The notes beneath the pieces were generated by a model. It saw only the letters and a list, made by a program, of their open reading frames with translations. It made no database searches and was not told the origin of the DNA. DNA of 64,000 bases from Candidatus Zixiibacteriota bacterium (GTDB lineage Bacteria; Zixibacteria; MSB-5A5; UBA10806; 4484-95). The position numbers were made by a program, and so were the translations under genes. Of this stretch, positions 1 to 9,515 are shown in pieces. The DNA lies in the NCBI GenBank assembly GCA_024231855.1, contig JAAEQD010000159.1:1-64000 (forward strand). Reading direction: 5' to 3'. The first letter of the stretch is position 1, and each line of letters opens with the position of its first letter.

Positions 1-12
1 AAAATTAGATAT

Positions 13-3000
13 ATGATGGAGTATATGACTCTCTGCGCCGATCCGACGCTATTCGAGTTAGACTCTAACACTCATCGACACCCCGCACCGAACGGGGTCC
101 CCATGGGCATTGTGACTTTGCCTGATTTTGTGGTCGATGTAGCCGTGAATGAGGTTGAGACTTCCATACCGGGCAACAGGGGCTCTATCGATCCATTAGA
201 CGTGGGTGGGCGAGCGGGTAGACTGGCATGGGTGCTCCAGGAATTCGGCGGACTGCGGAACGGCTGGTACAATATAAAATACATTGCCAAGGCGGGAGAC
301 GTTGGCCGAATCGTGCTCGAACGGCGATTCACCAAGAGAAACAACTATGCCGGTTTTGAAGCGATTTCATTACGGCACATTATCCCTTCCAATCAAGACT
401 ATGACTGGATTCACATCTACGGTAAAATGAAGAAACCTGTTGAATCGTCACATGACGGCCTCGATGTGAAGATTGAGGATATTGACAAATCCTCCTTTTC
501 CCTGACGGACCTTTTCATCGACTCGCGGTACATTGTCATCTCCAGCAAGCATGCTGATCACGCAATTAGCGCTATCTCTCTTGTGGGAGAAGGACTCGAC
601 AGGCTCTCCGGAATGCTCCCTACGCAAATTCACGGAAAGCTCCCTATTGGCATCTTACTCGATCTCAGCGCACTGGGGAACTGCGACCACATTCCTGGTG
701 TCATTGCTTCATTCGCAAAAGTAAAGGAGCGTGCATCCGCGTTTGTGATTGATTCCACGGCGTTGTGCGCGCAAGAACTTGACTCCGGTAAGGAACACTT
801 TGAGCACGTTCTGGTTCGTGAGAATGAGATTGTCCGATTGGGCGATTCTGAATACCCACTTTCGGCGAGCGGGCCGACAGTGCGTGAAGCGTTCACGGCG
901 GGCTACACTCTGGCGACTGCCTGTGACTTGGGCTGGAAACTCCTTCGCCGTTGGTATGATTACTTCCCGAAGATTCGTCCGATCGACGGAAGTCCCCACA
1001 AATCATATCCACAAGAGGAGAAAGGGGAGCCAGGGCAATTGGCGGACGATGGTGATTTGCTGCCGAGCCTGGACATTAACGGTGGTGATCCGATTAGCCC
1101 GGCAGACAGAGTGCGGTTTGCCGCGTTGTTGGCTGAGGCCACGGAATCGACTCCCTTATGCTATAGTGATTTGGTCAAGACAGTGACGCCGAAAGACACA
1201 CAGCTTCTTACGCCTATTGAGAAACTGGAGGTGAAGTATGCCACCAGTCAGCAAGATGCACCCAAAGACCAGATGAATGACTGCGAGAAAAAAGCGTCAA
1301 TGGAGCTAGTGTTAAAAAAGAGATTTCAGGATCCAGAGTCGGAAGATACTCTTTCTCTTCATGCGCCGCCATCGAAGCTCGATAGTTTCGTTTCATCTTG
1401 CCGACTGAGGGACGCTCGGCGTGTAGTCGAAAGCCCAAAATCAGAAATCGACAAGGCGGTCATGTTTGACCTTGATGCAACGCTTATTGATTCCAGCAAA
1501 ATGATACGGGCTTGTTGGAAGATAGGACTTCGCACTTTCTTCAACGAGGTTGGAATCCGGGCGGAGGACGATGAAATCAAGACCATTATCGACGTTTATC
1601 AGACGTTCATCTATAAGAACTACGAGCGTTTCCACTTGCTTCTAAGAGATCAACCCGACATTCCTCCCGAATTACAGCCGTGTGATTTCAGACAAGTGTG
1701 GAACCATCCATATGCGTGGGCGGCATTACTTTTGGTACTCAACCTGGACTCAACCTCTCCAGAAATCGATAGGTCTCAGCACAAGCAGTGGCGAGACGCC
1801 CTCGATAAGCACAAGCAGTGGCTAGACGTCCTTGATAAGTACAATCAGTGGCGTGAAGCCTTGGATAAGTACAAGAAAGAGCAGGAAACATCTGCCGGAG
1901 ACCAAGACTCGTCCTCCGAAAATCCGAATGATCCGTGGCTAGACGTCCTCGATAAGTACAATCAGTGGCGAGAAGCCTTGGATAAGTACAAGAAAGAGCA
2001 GGAAGTATCTGCCGGAGCCAAAGACTCGTCCTCCGAAAAGCCGAACGAGCAGTCGCGAGACGTCCTCGATAAGCACAATAAAGAGCAGGAAGCATCTGCC
2101 GCAGCCAAAGATACGTCCGCCGAAAAGCCGAACGAGAAGTGCGATTGCGATATTTGTAGCCAATTGGAACCAATGCTGCGTGAAAACTCCAAAGACACTA
2201 AAGATGGCGAGAAACGTAAGAATCGTAAAAAACCTGTGAATCTTGAAGATGTTCGTCGCCTCGCTACACGGAACCTTCGCGAGCAACTGACCCATTTCCG
2301 GTTTGCGATTCGCGAGGGACGGAACGCTTTTTGGAATGTGGATTATCCCTCTTACCCACAAGTGCGGTCTTGTGTCGAGATGCTCCGCGCAATGCCAGGA
2401 TGCGAAGTGTACGTCGTCACCGAAGGCCATGAAGAGACACAACTAATGAAGCTCAAGTGTACCGGTCTGGACGACCTGTTTCCTGCCGGTAGGGTACTAA
2501 GTACGGGTGCGGCAAGCGCAGCGAAGGAAGTCAGGAACGATCTTACAAAGCTAATCCAACAGGACAAGCACACGAGGGACTTCCTCCTCCGCGAGGTCAA
2601 TGAGGTCAATGTGGATGAGTTCAAACGCTTGACCGAGACGCTCAACGCGATCAAAGACGCCGTTGACCTTCTTCACCAGCTCCTTGAACTTCTGTATTTG
2701 AAGGCTAATAAGAGGTTCTATTCCGCCGTTATCGATTCTATCCGCCTCAAACCTGAGTCGCCTGCTCAAGTATTGCAGTCACTCCTTGAGAGAGGTAGGC
2801 ATGCTATTGAGTACTTTGAGAAGATCAAGGATAAGATCAGTGAAGGGCGCCCCATCAAATTCTTCATGATCGGGGATCGTTACGACAATGACTGTGAGCC
2901 GTTGCTCAAGATATTTCCTTCGGCTGATCAAGAAGTAGGCGTGGGCACATGTCGGCTCATGAGCGGAAAACGTTCGTGGGAGGAATATCCACCGGAGAAG

Positions 3001-3774
3001 AAACCCGCTGAGCCTGGTATAACTACCGAGGTTCGGAAGCCTACAATGTACGTGTGTGATACACTGGCGCAGGTCGCGCACATTATGCACAGCGCCGAAG
3101 CGTGGCGCCGAATAATCCCCTTGAAAGCTGTATCACCTCCAGCCCTCCTTGAGGTGAACGATGATGAAATAGTCTATGGCCCTACAAAGGAGGGCAAACT
3201 AAAGGGCTTAGCGCCGCAGTTTGCCAATCTCGCCTTGGCGATCCAGCATGAGGCTCTGAGGAAAGAACCGGCTGTTCATGAGATGCTTGGGCAGATCCAG
3301 CGGGATATCGCTGTGTGTGACGCAACGAGCATAGCGCGATTATTTCAAGATTTAAGGGAGCAGGTCGAAGCAGGGTGGCAACTGCCAAAGCAGAGCGATC
3401 CCGCGCTGGTTCCTGAGGAAGTCCTGGAGAAAGGTGCCCTGAAGATTCTCGCCGCTGTCAATTGGTGGAGATGGTTACTGAAGAGGCCGCTTCTACCGAG
3501 GGCCGATGATATCACAACGACACTGGAGTGGACACTAAGTTCTCAGCTTTTGGCTTACTACGACATCCAATCCGTCACTATTGGAGACAATAGAATGAGC
3601 CAAACTAGACCAGAGCAAGAGGACATCAAGGACAGTGAAATTCTAGAAGCTATTCCCTATTCCTTCGACGGCATTGAAATTATCAAAACGATCGGGGTTG
3701 CGCCGAGCCTTGGGATCGACCACCGAAAAAACCTAACGGATTGGATCGTTAAGTCAGATCGGCTAACTCGATAA
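13..3774 (+). CDS. PfkB-kinase-like + HAD phosphatase fusion protein with charged repeat insert
   Basis: Large composite protein of unknown role. Residues about 30-330 resemble a PfkB/ribokinase fold: DVGGRAGRLAWVLQEFGG matches the N-terminal GGxAxNxAxxL signature and is followed by AKAGDVGRIVLE. The C-terminal GAGD catalytic signature is replaced by SGPTVREAFTAGY, so kinase activity is doubtful. Residues about 480-1000 form a HAD hydrolase with motif I FDLDATLID (near 485-492), motif II VYVVTEG and motif IV GDRYDND (954-960), all intact. A long insert between motifs I and II carries charged tandem repeats. The last 200 residues are not recognised. The frame is open to the window edge, so the true start could lie upstream. 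It is followed after 48 bp by the Nudix fusion gene on the same strand, probably one operon. Base composition is GC-richer than the defence genes downstream. Domain calls are from motifs only; the function is not known. Confidence 0.75.
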   Translation: MMEYMTLCADPTLFELDSNTHRHPAPNGVPMGIVTLPDFVVDVAVNEVETSIPGNRGSIDPLDVGGRAGRLAWVLQEFGGLRNGWYNIKYIAKAGDVGRIVLERRFTKRNNYAGFEAISLRHIIPSNQDYDWIHIYGKMKKPVESSHDGLDVKIEDIDKSSFSLTDLFIDSRYIVISSKHADHAISAISLVGEGLDRLSGMLPTQIHGKLPIGILLDLSALGNCDHIPGVIASFAKVKERASAFVIDSTALCAQELDSGKEHFEHVLVRENEIVRLGDSEYPLSASGPTVREAFTAGYTLATACDLGWKLLRRWYDYFPKIRPIDGSPHKSYPQEEKGEPGQLADDGDLLPSLDINGGDPISPADRVRFAALLAEATESTPLCYSDLVKTVTPKDTQLLTPIEKLEVKYATSQQDAPKDQMNDCEKKASMELVLKKRFQDPESEDTLSLHAPPSKLDSFVSSCRLRDARRVVESPKSEIDKAVMFDLDATLIDSSKMIRACWKIGLRTFFNEVGIRAEDDEIKTIIDVYQTFIYKNYERFHLLLRDQPDIPPELQPCDFRQVWNHPYAWAALLLVLNLDSTSPEIDRSQHKQWRDALDKHKQWLDVLDKYNQWREALDKYKKEQETSAGDQDSSSENPNDPWLDVLDKYNQWREALDKYKKEQEVSAGAKDSSSEKPNEQSRDVLDKHNKEQEASAAAKDTSAEKPNEKCDCDICSQLEPMLRENSKDTKDGEKRKNRKKPVNLEDVRRLATRNLREQLTHFRFAIREGRNAFWNVDYPSYPQVRSCVEMLRAMPGCEVYVVTEGHEETQLMKLKCTGLDDLFPAGRVLSTGAASAAKEVRNDLTKLIQQDKHTRDFLLREVNEVNVDEFKRLTETLNAIKDAVDLLHQLLELLYLKANKRFYSAVIDSIRLKPESPAQVLQSLLERGRHAIEYFEKIKDKISEGRPIKFFMIGDRYDNDCEPLLKIFPSADQEVGVGTCRLMSGKRSWEEYPPEKKPAEPGITTEVRKPTMYVCDTLAQVAHIMHSAEAWRRIIPLKAVSPPALLEVNDDEIVYGPTKEGKLKGLAPQFANLALAIQHEALRKEPAVHEMLGQIQRDIAVCDATSIARLFQDLREQVEAGWQLPKQSDPALVPEEVLEKGALKILAAVNWWRWLLKRPLLPRADDITTTLEWTLSSQLLAYYDIQSVTIGDNRMSQTRPEQEDIKDSEILEAIPYSFDGIEIIKTIGVAPSLGIDHRKNLTDWIVKSDRLTR
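1772..2140 (+). repeat. 117-bp intragenic tandem repeat encoding charged coiled-coil-like segments
   Basis: Inside the HAD insert, units encoding DKYNQWREALDKYKKEQE recur with a 117-bp (39-residue) period. For example, gtggctagacgtcc occurs near 1818 and again near 1935. Shorter 11-residue subunits (DKHKQWxDxLD) lie ahead of it and a decayed copy follows. The segment is rich in K, E, D, W and Q and is probably helical. It may be a length-variable linker or oligomerisation segment. Confidence 0.8.
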
Positions 3775-3822
3775 TGTGAAGTACAAGAGTGAGTAATTGT
3801 CATAAAACAGGAAAAAAGCGAC

Positions 3823-6800
3823 ATGAAAGCAGAATCATACGTGACACAAGACGAACTTGTAGACGCTCTTGATAGTGATGGCAAACCGTTGCCCCATCCC
3901 GTTTCCCGGTCGTACGCTCATCGGCACGGGATCTGGCATCGTTCAATCTCAGTCTTCGTGCTCAATCGTTACGGTGAAGCCCTGATCGAACGCAGAAGCA
4001 AAAATAAGGACTTGTTTCCCGGCTTCTATGATATCGTCGGTGGCCACGTGCATCCTGAACAGACGCCTTTAGAGACGGCTTGTCGAGAGGTTTATGAAGA
4101 ACTGAACCTTAAAGTTTCTCGCAAACGGTTCGAACTTCTTGCGCCGGTAGATAGCGTGATCGAGCGCGTCGTACTGCCCGATCAGTCGATTGTCAATCTG
4201 GAACGAAAGACGATTTATCTGCTTCGCCTGACCTTGGATGAGGAATCCGCGGTAGCACGACTTGCGGCGGAGTTGCTACGCCTGACTCCTGAAGAACTTG
4301 AGGAACGTGGCACATCGGGTGAGGTTTCGCAACTTGAGTTGTGGCCCTGGGAGCGCCTGTTCGATGCGTCGCGCCTGAGTCAAAATCATCGCATGGCCAG
4401 TGGAACCTTGTCTGCTCTGAGCGACGATCGGGTTCGGGAACAGGTTGCCGTCTGTTGCTTGTCGCTTCGCAACGACCGCCGAGAGGAATTTGTGGAACAC
4501 TACGCATTCCTCAAAGAAGGAAATGGCGATGATGACGGCTTCGACCAGAGCCTATTCGATCGGTTTCTACCGCGTCCGACATCCCCGGCGCCAATTGAAG
4601 AAGTGAACGCTGTTTTCAAGAATGGACCGGAACAGTTGGCAGGTGCTTACGAGTTGGGACGATTTAGCCAAACCGCATCGGGTGATGACCATTGGGGTCC
4701 AAAGCTCCGAGATCCGGAGACACGGTATGTACGCAGTCTTCTTACGGCTATCGGCTGCGGTAGAAAGGCAGGCGTTCGACAGGAGTTGGACCGAATTTCC
4801 ACCCAAGTCCAGTCATTCGTAAGCGACTTGCTGAATCTCCCGTTGTCAGACGGAAACCGCTTCCGGGATAAATTGGGCAACCTGGCGCATATCGCCGCCG
4901 CGCGAAGGGCAGTGCTTGTCTGGTTAGAGCACGCCGCGCCGGATTTGGCGAAGACTGAGAGTCTCGACCGACCTACTGGGTTAGTGACAGAAGCTTGTTT
5001 ACAGGCCGGTAATGACATCCTGAGACGATTTTTAAGGTCGAATCGTTTGCCGGATTTGGGCCGCTTTCGCGAGCTCGTTTTAGTGGGCCTGCGAGCGTCT
5101 TCCGCAGATTTCAATAATCCGCCGTTTCAGAAGCATTTGAAGGCACCGCCCCCAGACAGCCCACAGATCGAACGCTTCCTCGAGCAAAAAATCCCGCAAG
5201 AGTTTGCGCCGGAGATGGGAGGTGATCAATTTCTCTCGCAATTCTATTCGAAGTTCGTAGAATCCGGCGAGTCAGTCACAATCGCGTACCTTGCCGGTAA
5301 TGCGGCCCAGGCCTCTATCAGCCTCGCAATTGCTCAGGAGATCCTAAGCATCAATGGTAATGCCAAAATACGATTCGTACCCAAGTCAGACTCTCCGGGA
5401 AACGACCTGACATTTGCGGATGCGGAGAGGATACTCGCCGCAGGCGAACACGGGATTTTCTCAGAATTGATCCGTTTCCGCAACGAAGGACGTTTCGCCG
5501 TGGAGCAAGACGGGCCGCTCTGCCATGGACTGGACCCCCGGCGGCTTTCTGCGAGCATCTCGAAGGTTCTTGTCGATGCGCAAGTCATTCTGGCCGAAGG
5601 GCAAGCATATGCTGAGATCTGTGGATGGAAGAAGCCGACATACATTTCATTTCGAGTAAACGGCCGGGTCGCCGAGGCAATCCACGGCATCTCGCGGCAG
5701 CGCGGCGTGTGCGGGTTCGTTGGTTTGACACCCGGTGTCGATCATTTCCAGAACTTCGAGAGTGCGATCTGCCGAAGCATCGTGGACGCGGGCGATAAAC
5801 GCACTTTACGTGTTGCGGCCCAAACGACGGCCGAGTATGTTCGAGCGATTCGGGGAGAAAACCTGGACCTGATCGTGAACCATCTTTTTCAAGGAAACCT
5901 TGTCGAAGCCTGTGAGCACGTCCAAGCTGAAGCCGACCGGCTTGGCAAGAGCTTTGCCCAGATCCTTATTGGGGCGGCATCGGAACCCCCGGACGCCACG
6001 AACGTCGCTCAGCTCTTTCGTAACGTGCGTTTTCCGGTGTTCGCCTGCGGTGGCGGAGGCGGATTCAGCAGCGTGACACTCCGAGCTTTGCGTATGCTAG
6101 GCTTGCCCACGGTCGCGGGCGTCCCCAGTACGGATGACGGAGGTAGTACCGGTGAGCTTCAGCGTTGGCTTGCCAGTGAACGTGGCTTCGTCTTTGGGAT
6201 GGGCGACATGGCGGCAATCATGCAGGACGCTTTGCCCAACCGCGGCAAACAGGCAGTGCTTGCATACCGCTTCGACAGCGAACCCAAATCGCTGGCATTA
6301 GCTACAATTATGAGGATCGTGGCAGAAATCGCGAGTCCTACGTACCCTGATTCTCCAATCGGGTCGGCCGACGATTTCCTGTCGTTTGTCTGTGGTCAGC
6401 TCAATCTTGCCCGCGTTGTTGATGGAAGTTTTCGTGGGGCCGACAGTCTAAGTAAGCTTCCGATTAAAGGTGCGAGCATTCGTAACTTAAACATCATTGC
6501 AGCGTACGAGCTATGCGATTTGTTGGGAGACCGAGGAACAGTTTCCGAGGAATCGCGACTCGCTGCTTTCTATATGCTTCAGGAAGCATTGGGATTGCCA
6601 CCCGATTTACTTGTTGTTCCGGTGACCTATTCTGAATCTGTACTCTACCTCGAATACGAGAATCCGATTCAAAAAGAGCTGGCCGAGGAGTTCGACGTGC
6701 CAGACAAAGCGATCGGGAATAACCAGCGACGTCTATATGGCCAACAATTCATCGACAAGCTACCACAAAGCGGGTCGAGGTCGACCGTCGGCGTGGCCAA

Positions 6801-7644
6801 GTCGCCCAGCAATCTTCACCGTCCGCGTGCCAATCCGGAGTACCTGTCACGCCTGCAAGACGCAGAACTTTTCGTGATGGGCGCCGGATCACTCATCGGT
6901 AGTCAGCTTTCGCAATTAGCGATTCCAGGCGTTGTGGATGTTCTCTTGGAGCGATCAAGCATGCGGCGGATTCTTGTGCTCAATCATGTGAAGATGGACG
7001 AAACTCTTGGCATGTCTCTTCGAGATCAAATCCGACTCATCGAAACGGTTGCCTCCGAGACCGCCTCCAGACATCTGTTTGATAGGTGGGCGGAAACCGA
7101 TGGACGGCTGCGAATTTCCGATCTGTTCACGGACATCGTCGTGCCGCGGACGATAGCTCGGGAACTCGAAGCTGAAATGAAGGCTGAAAAGGTCTCAAAA
7201 GAAGTGACTGAGAATGGTGATCCAAATTATGTATTTTTTCCCACGCCAGGGACCAATCAGACGATACGTGTGTTCTGTAATAGGTACGTGAAGTTCCTCC
7301 TCGATCATCCGAACATTGGCGAGGAATACGGCATTACAAAACGTGAGATAGAGGTGCTTTCCTATCTGGATCAGCCCTCAACTCTCTATAACCGGCGCAG
7401 CGAGGGAGGACGCTATCGCGGCGCCTTATTCGCTACAACGGGCGACATCGATTTTCTCGTGGATCGGGGAATCCAACGTCGCAGCATCCACGAAGTGGAC
7501 TCTATCGGAGAGAATTGGAAGATCGTGAAGGCCGAAGGAGCCCCACGCCTTGAGTTCTTTCCGGGGCTCGTACCGGAGGCATTGGTTGGGATATTCCGCA
7601 TCGCTTTAGAGCGAGCGAGTTCGACTTCGACACCTACTCGATGA
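3823..7644 (+). CDS. Nudix + DUF89-like + CofD/YvcK-like triple fusion protein
   Basis: Three phospho-metabolite enzyme folds in one 1273-residue chain. Residues about 20-190 are a Nudix hydrolase of the isopentenyl-diphosphate-isomerase-like type. The Nudix box begins GGHVHPEQTPLETACREVYEE at about residue 73 and is intact. Residues about 290-640 resemble DUF89/ARMT1-type damage-control phosphatases: the ND.T..DA element and AEGQAYAE (family: KGxxNxE) are present. The family's metal-binding DNxGE is changed to GNAAQ, so this domain may not be catalytic. Residues about 735-1110 match the CofD/YvcK family: GGGGGFSS, STDDGGSTGELQ, MGAGSLIGS and RRILVLNHV correspond to GGGTGLS, TDDGGSSGRLR, GPGSLYTS and the YVCN strand. 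About 160 C-terminal residues are unassigned. CofD transfers phospholactate to Fo, and YvcK binds UDP-sugars. The substrate here is unknown. It lies 48 bp behind the PfkB/HAD fusion and a palindrome follows 28 bp after the stop. Confidence 0.8.
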   Translation: MKAESYVTQDELVDALDSDGKPLPHPVSRSYAHRHGIWHRSISVFVLNRYGEALIERRSKNKDLFPGFYDIVGGHVHPEQTPLETACREVYEELNLKVSRKRFELLAPVDSVIERVVLPDQSIVNLERKTIYLLRLTLDEESAVARLAAELLRLTPEELEERGTSGEVSQLELWPWERLFDASRLSQNHRMASGTLSALSDDRVREQVAVCCLSLRNDRREEFVEHYAFLKEGNGDDDGFDQSLFDRFLPRPTSPAPIEEVNAVFKNGPEQLAGAYELGRFSQTASGDDHWGPKLRDPETRYVRSLLTAIGCGRKAGVRQELDRISTQVQSFVSDLLNLPLSDGNRFRDKLGNLAHIAAARRAVLVWLEHAAPDLAKTESLDRPTGLVTEACLQAGNDILRRFLRSNRLPDLGRFRELVLVGLRASSADFNNPPFQKHLKAPPPDSPQIERFLEQKIPQEFAPEMGGDQFLSQFYSKFVESGESVTIAYLAGNAAQASISLAIAQEILSINGNAKIRFVPKSDSPGNDLTFADAERILAAGEHGIFSELIRFRNEGRFAVEQDGPLCHGLDPRRLSASISKVLVDAQVILAEGQAYAEICGWKKPTYISFRVNGRVAEAIHGISRQRGVCGFVGLTPGVDHFQNFESAICRSIVDAGDKRTLRVAAQTTAEYVRAIRGENLDLIVNHLFQGNLVEACEHVQAEADRLGKSFAQILIGAASEPPDATNVAQLFRNVRFPVFACGGGGGFSSVTLRALRMLGLPTVAGVPSTDDGGSTGELQRWLASERGFVFGMGDMAAIMQDALPNRGKQAVLAYRFDSEPKSLALATIMRIVAEIASPTYPDSPIGSADDFLSFVCGQLNLARVVDGSFRGADSLSKLPIKGASIRNLNIIAAYELCDLLGDRGTVSEESRLAAFYMLQEALGLPPDLLVVPVTYSESVLYLEYENPIQKELAEEFDVPDKAIGNNQRRLYGQQFIDKLPQSGSRSTVGVAKSPSNLHRPRANPEYLSRLQDAELFVMGAGSLIGSQLSQLAIPGVVDVLLERSSMRRILVLNHVKMDETLGMSLRDQIRLIETVASETASRHLFDRWAETDGRLRISDLFTDIVVPRTIARELEAEMKAEKVSKEVTENGDPNYVFFPTPGTNQTIRVFCNRYVKFLLDHPNIGEEYGITKREIEVLSYLDQPSTLYNRRSEGGRYRGALFATTGDIDFLVDRGIQRRSIHEVDSIGENWKIVKAEGAPRLEFFPGLVPEALVGIFRIALERASSTSTPTR

Positions 7645-7671
7645 CCGAGGTTTAAGTCAGTCTTGTTAGTA

Positions 7672-7695
7672 TCCGAAAAACGCTCGTTTTTCGGA
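7672..7695. repeat. 24-bp palindrome, copy 1 (module border)
   Basis: Perfect 10-bp arms, TCCGAAAAAC and GTTTTTCGGA, around GCTC, lying 28 bp after the triple-fusion gene. The same 10-4-10 element recurs at 9665 and 20116. No T-tract follows on either strand, so a terminator is unlikely. A recombination or attachment site, or a protein-binding site, fits better. Confidence 0.7.
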
Positions 7696-7791
7696 TGTAA
7701 ACCTTAATAATTAACATTTCAAACGGACGGGATAATCGAACCCCCCGACCCTATTGTTCGCCATAAGTTAATACACGGTGTGACCCAATTG

Positions 7792-7951
7792 TAACGATTT
7801 ATCACGAATTTATATATTTTATAACTATTTTTCTAGTTTTGTAACCATTTTTCTACATCAGCCGACAATAATGTGGACTGCAGTTTTATAATTATTTTTC
7901 TTGACTTATAGTGAAATATAATAATAATTCTTGCGTTGTAATCATTTTTCC
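7792..7951 (+). promoter_or_regulatory. Array of TAAYNATTTTTC repeats ahead of fic
   Basis: Five related 13-mers with consensus TAAYNATTTTTCY lie in the AT-rich leader: taacgatttatca (7792), taactatttttct (7822), taaccatttttct (7842), taattatttttct (7889) and taatcatttttcc (7939). The last sits directly before the ribosome-binding site of fic. Spacing is 30, 20, 47 and 50 bp. They look like repeated binding sites for a regulator, possibly the Fic protein's own C-terminal region, which is inference. The rest of the 7645-7961 gap holds palindrome copy 1 and no gene. Confidence 0.5.
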
Positions 7952-7961
7952 AGAGGAAGCC

Positions 7962-9482
7962 ATGGTTGATAACAATCAAAATGAATCGATAGACAGACTT
8001 GCAGGATATGCGGCACTTATCGAGCGGTACGATCTTGATGTATTCCCGCACTGGCATAGGTCACGAGTGACAACAAGCGGAGTCCACCGGATAGATTCAA
8101 GCGGAGGTGTGGTCAAGGAAGTATATCCTCCTAAGTACTGGCCAGGAGATACGCTGGGTGATCATCTTGAATTTGCGCTCAAATATGACGGTACGAACCT
8201 CGCAATACTAGCTTGTCTGTTTCAGGAAGTAGCAGAAGAGGATATTCTCGATTATATCCGATCAAAGCCAACTGGCAAGTATGCCCGGCGGCTATGGTTT
8301 CTGTACGAATTCCTGACCGGTAAAACGCTCCCCATACATGACCTAAAGAGAGGTAACTACATCGACCTGCTTGAAATGAATAAATACTATACGGTTACTC
8401 CGATCCGCAGGGTCCAACGTCAGCGGATTAACAATAATTTGCTAGGTGATCAAAGATTCTGCCCGACGATACGCCGCACCGATATCCTTCGTAAATTCGA
8501 AACGGACGACCTGCCTAATCGATGCCGCCAAGTTGTTTCAGCTTATTCCCCGGAATTGCTGAAGCGAGCACTCAGCTATCTTTACACCAAGGAGACTAAA
8601 TCATCATTTGAGATCGAAAACATTAAACCCAGTTCGACACGGACTGAACGCTTCGTGGCGCTACTTCAAATGGCTGAGCGAGAAGACTTCTGCGAGAAAA
8701 AACGATTAATCGAGCTTCAGAATCGCATAGTTGATCCACGGTTTCGCGATTCCGATTATCGCTTTAACCAGAATTATGTCGGGGAGACCATCGCCTTACA
8801 GAAAGAAAAGATACACTTAGCATGTCCAAAGCCCGAAGACCTGGCCGATTTGATGGAAGGGTTGATAGCTGCCCATAAACGTATGGATGCAAGCGACGTA
8901 TCGGCCGTGATTCACGCTACTGCCATCTCCTATGGTTTTGTTTTTTTACACCCGTTTGAGGATGGTAACGGCCGAATCCACCGCTTCCTGATTCACAACA
9001 TTTTTTCCAGAAGAGGTTTTACTCCCAAAGACGTTATGTTTCCTATATCAGCATCCATGCTGAAGAACTCGATTGATTATGATGACTCTCTGGAAGCGTT
9101 CTCCCGGCGGCTTATGCCTCTTGTGGAATACTCTCTTGATGAAGAAGGTCGCATGACGGTTCATAATGATACCGCCAAATGGTACCAGTATATTGATATG
9201 ACGCCTCAAGCGGAAGCGCTTTTCGGATTCATTGTTCATACTATCGATACCGAGCTCTCAAGTGAATTGGCATTCCTTGCTAATTATAATGAAACCAAGA
9301 AGGCTATTCAAGAGATAGCCGACATACCCGATAGGAAAATCGACCTCTTCATTCGATTCTGTTTGCAAAACAATGGGAGATTATCCATACGGAAACGCAA
9401 TAGTCATTTCGATTTTCTTTCCGATGAGGAAATTAGTCGAATGGAACAGGTGGTGTCATCTGCCTACATTGAAAAACCATAG
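7962..9482 (+). CDS. Fic family AMP-transferase (class II, N-terminal inhibitory helix)
   Basis: Fic-domain protein, predicted to transfer AMP from ATP to a hydroxyl side chain of a target protein. The catalytic motif HPFEDGNGRIHR is complete (residues about 330-341), with the essential His and both Gly-Asn-Gly-Arg ends. SSFEIEN at residues 214-220 matches the [ST]xxxE[GN] inhibitory motif upstream of the Fic core, so the enzyme is probably self-inhibited. No separate antitoxin gene is present. The N-terminal 180 residues are not assigned. The C-terminal 80 residues look like a small helical, perhaps winged-helix, domain. I chose the ATG at 7962 because AGAGGAAG lies just before it; the track start at 7911 is 17 codons earlier and lacks such a site. 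The gene stands alone between palindromes 1 and 2. Confidence 0.88.
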   Translation: MVDNNQNESIDRLAGYAALIERYDLDVFPHWHRSRVTTSGVHRIDSSGGVVKEVYPPKYWPGDTLGDHLEFALKYDGTNLAILACLFQEVAEEDILDYIRSKPTGKYARRLWFLYEFLTGKTLPIHDLKRGNYIDLLEMNKYYTVTPIRRVQRQRINNNLLGDQRFCPTIRRTDILRKFETDDLPNRCRQVVSAYSPELLKRALSYLYTKETKSSFEIENIKPSSTRTERFVALLQMAEREDFCEKKRLIELQNRIVDPRFRDSDYRFNQNYVGETIALQKEKIHLACPKPEDLADLMEGLIAAHKRMDASDVSAVIHATAISYGFVFLHPFEDGNGRIHRFLIHNIFSRRGFTPKDVMFPISASMLKNSIDYDDSLEAFSRRLMPLVEYSLDEEGRMTVHNDTAKWYQYIDMTPQAEALFGFIVHTIDTELSSELAFLANYNETKKAIQEIADIPDRKIDLFIRFCLQNNGRLSIRKRNSHFDFLSDEEISRMEQVVSSAYIEKP

Positions 9483-9515
9483 TCACCCATTTGAAACAGT
9501 GATTTCTAATGTTAG

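Noticed and set aside
1739-2442. Minus-strand ORFs of 144 and 167 residues
   Set aside because: They are antisense to the tandem repeat of the HAD fusion; their periodic sequence is a shadow.
7672-7695. Palindrome as a rho-independent terminator
   Set aside because: No T-run follows on either strand, and related copies lie away from stop codons, so a terminator role does not explain all three.
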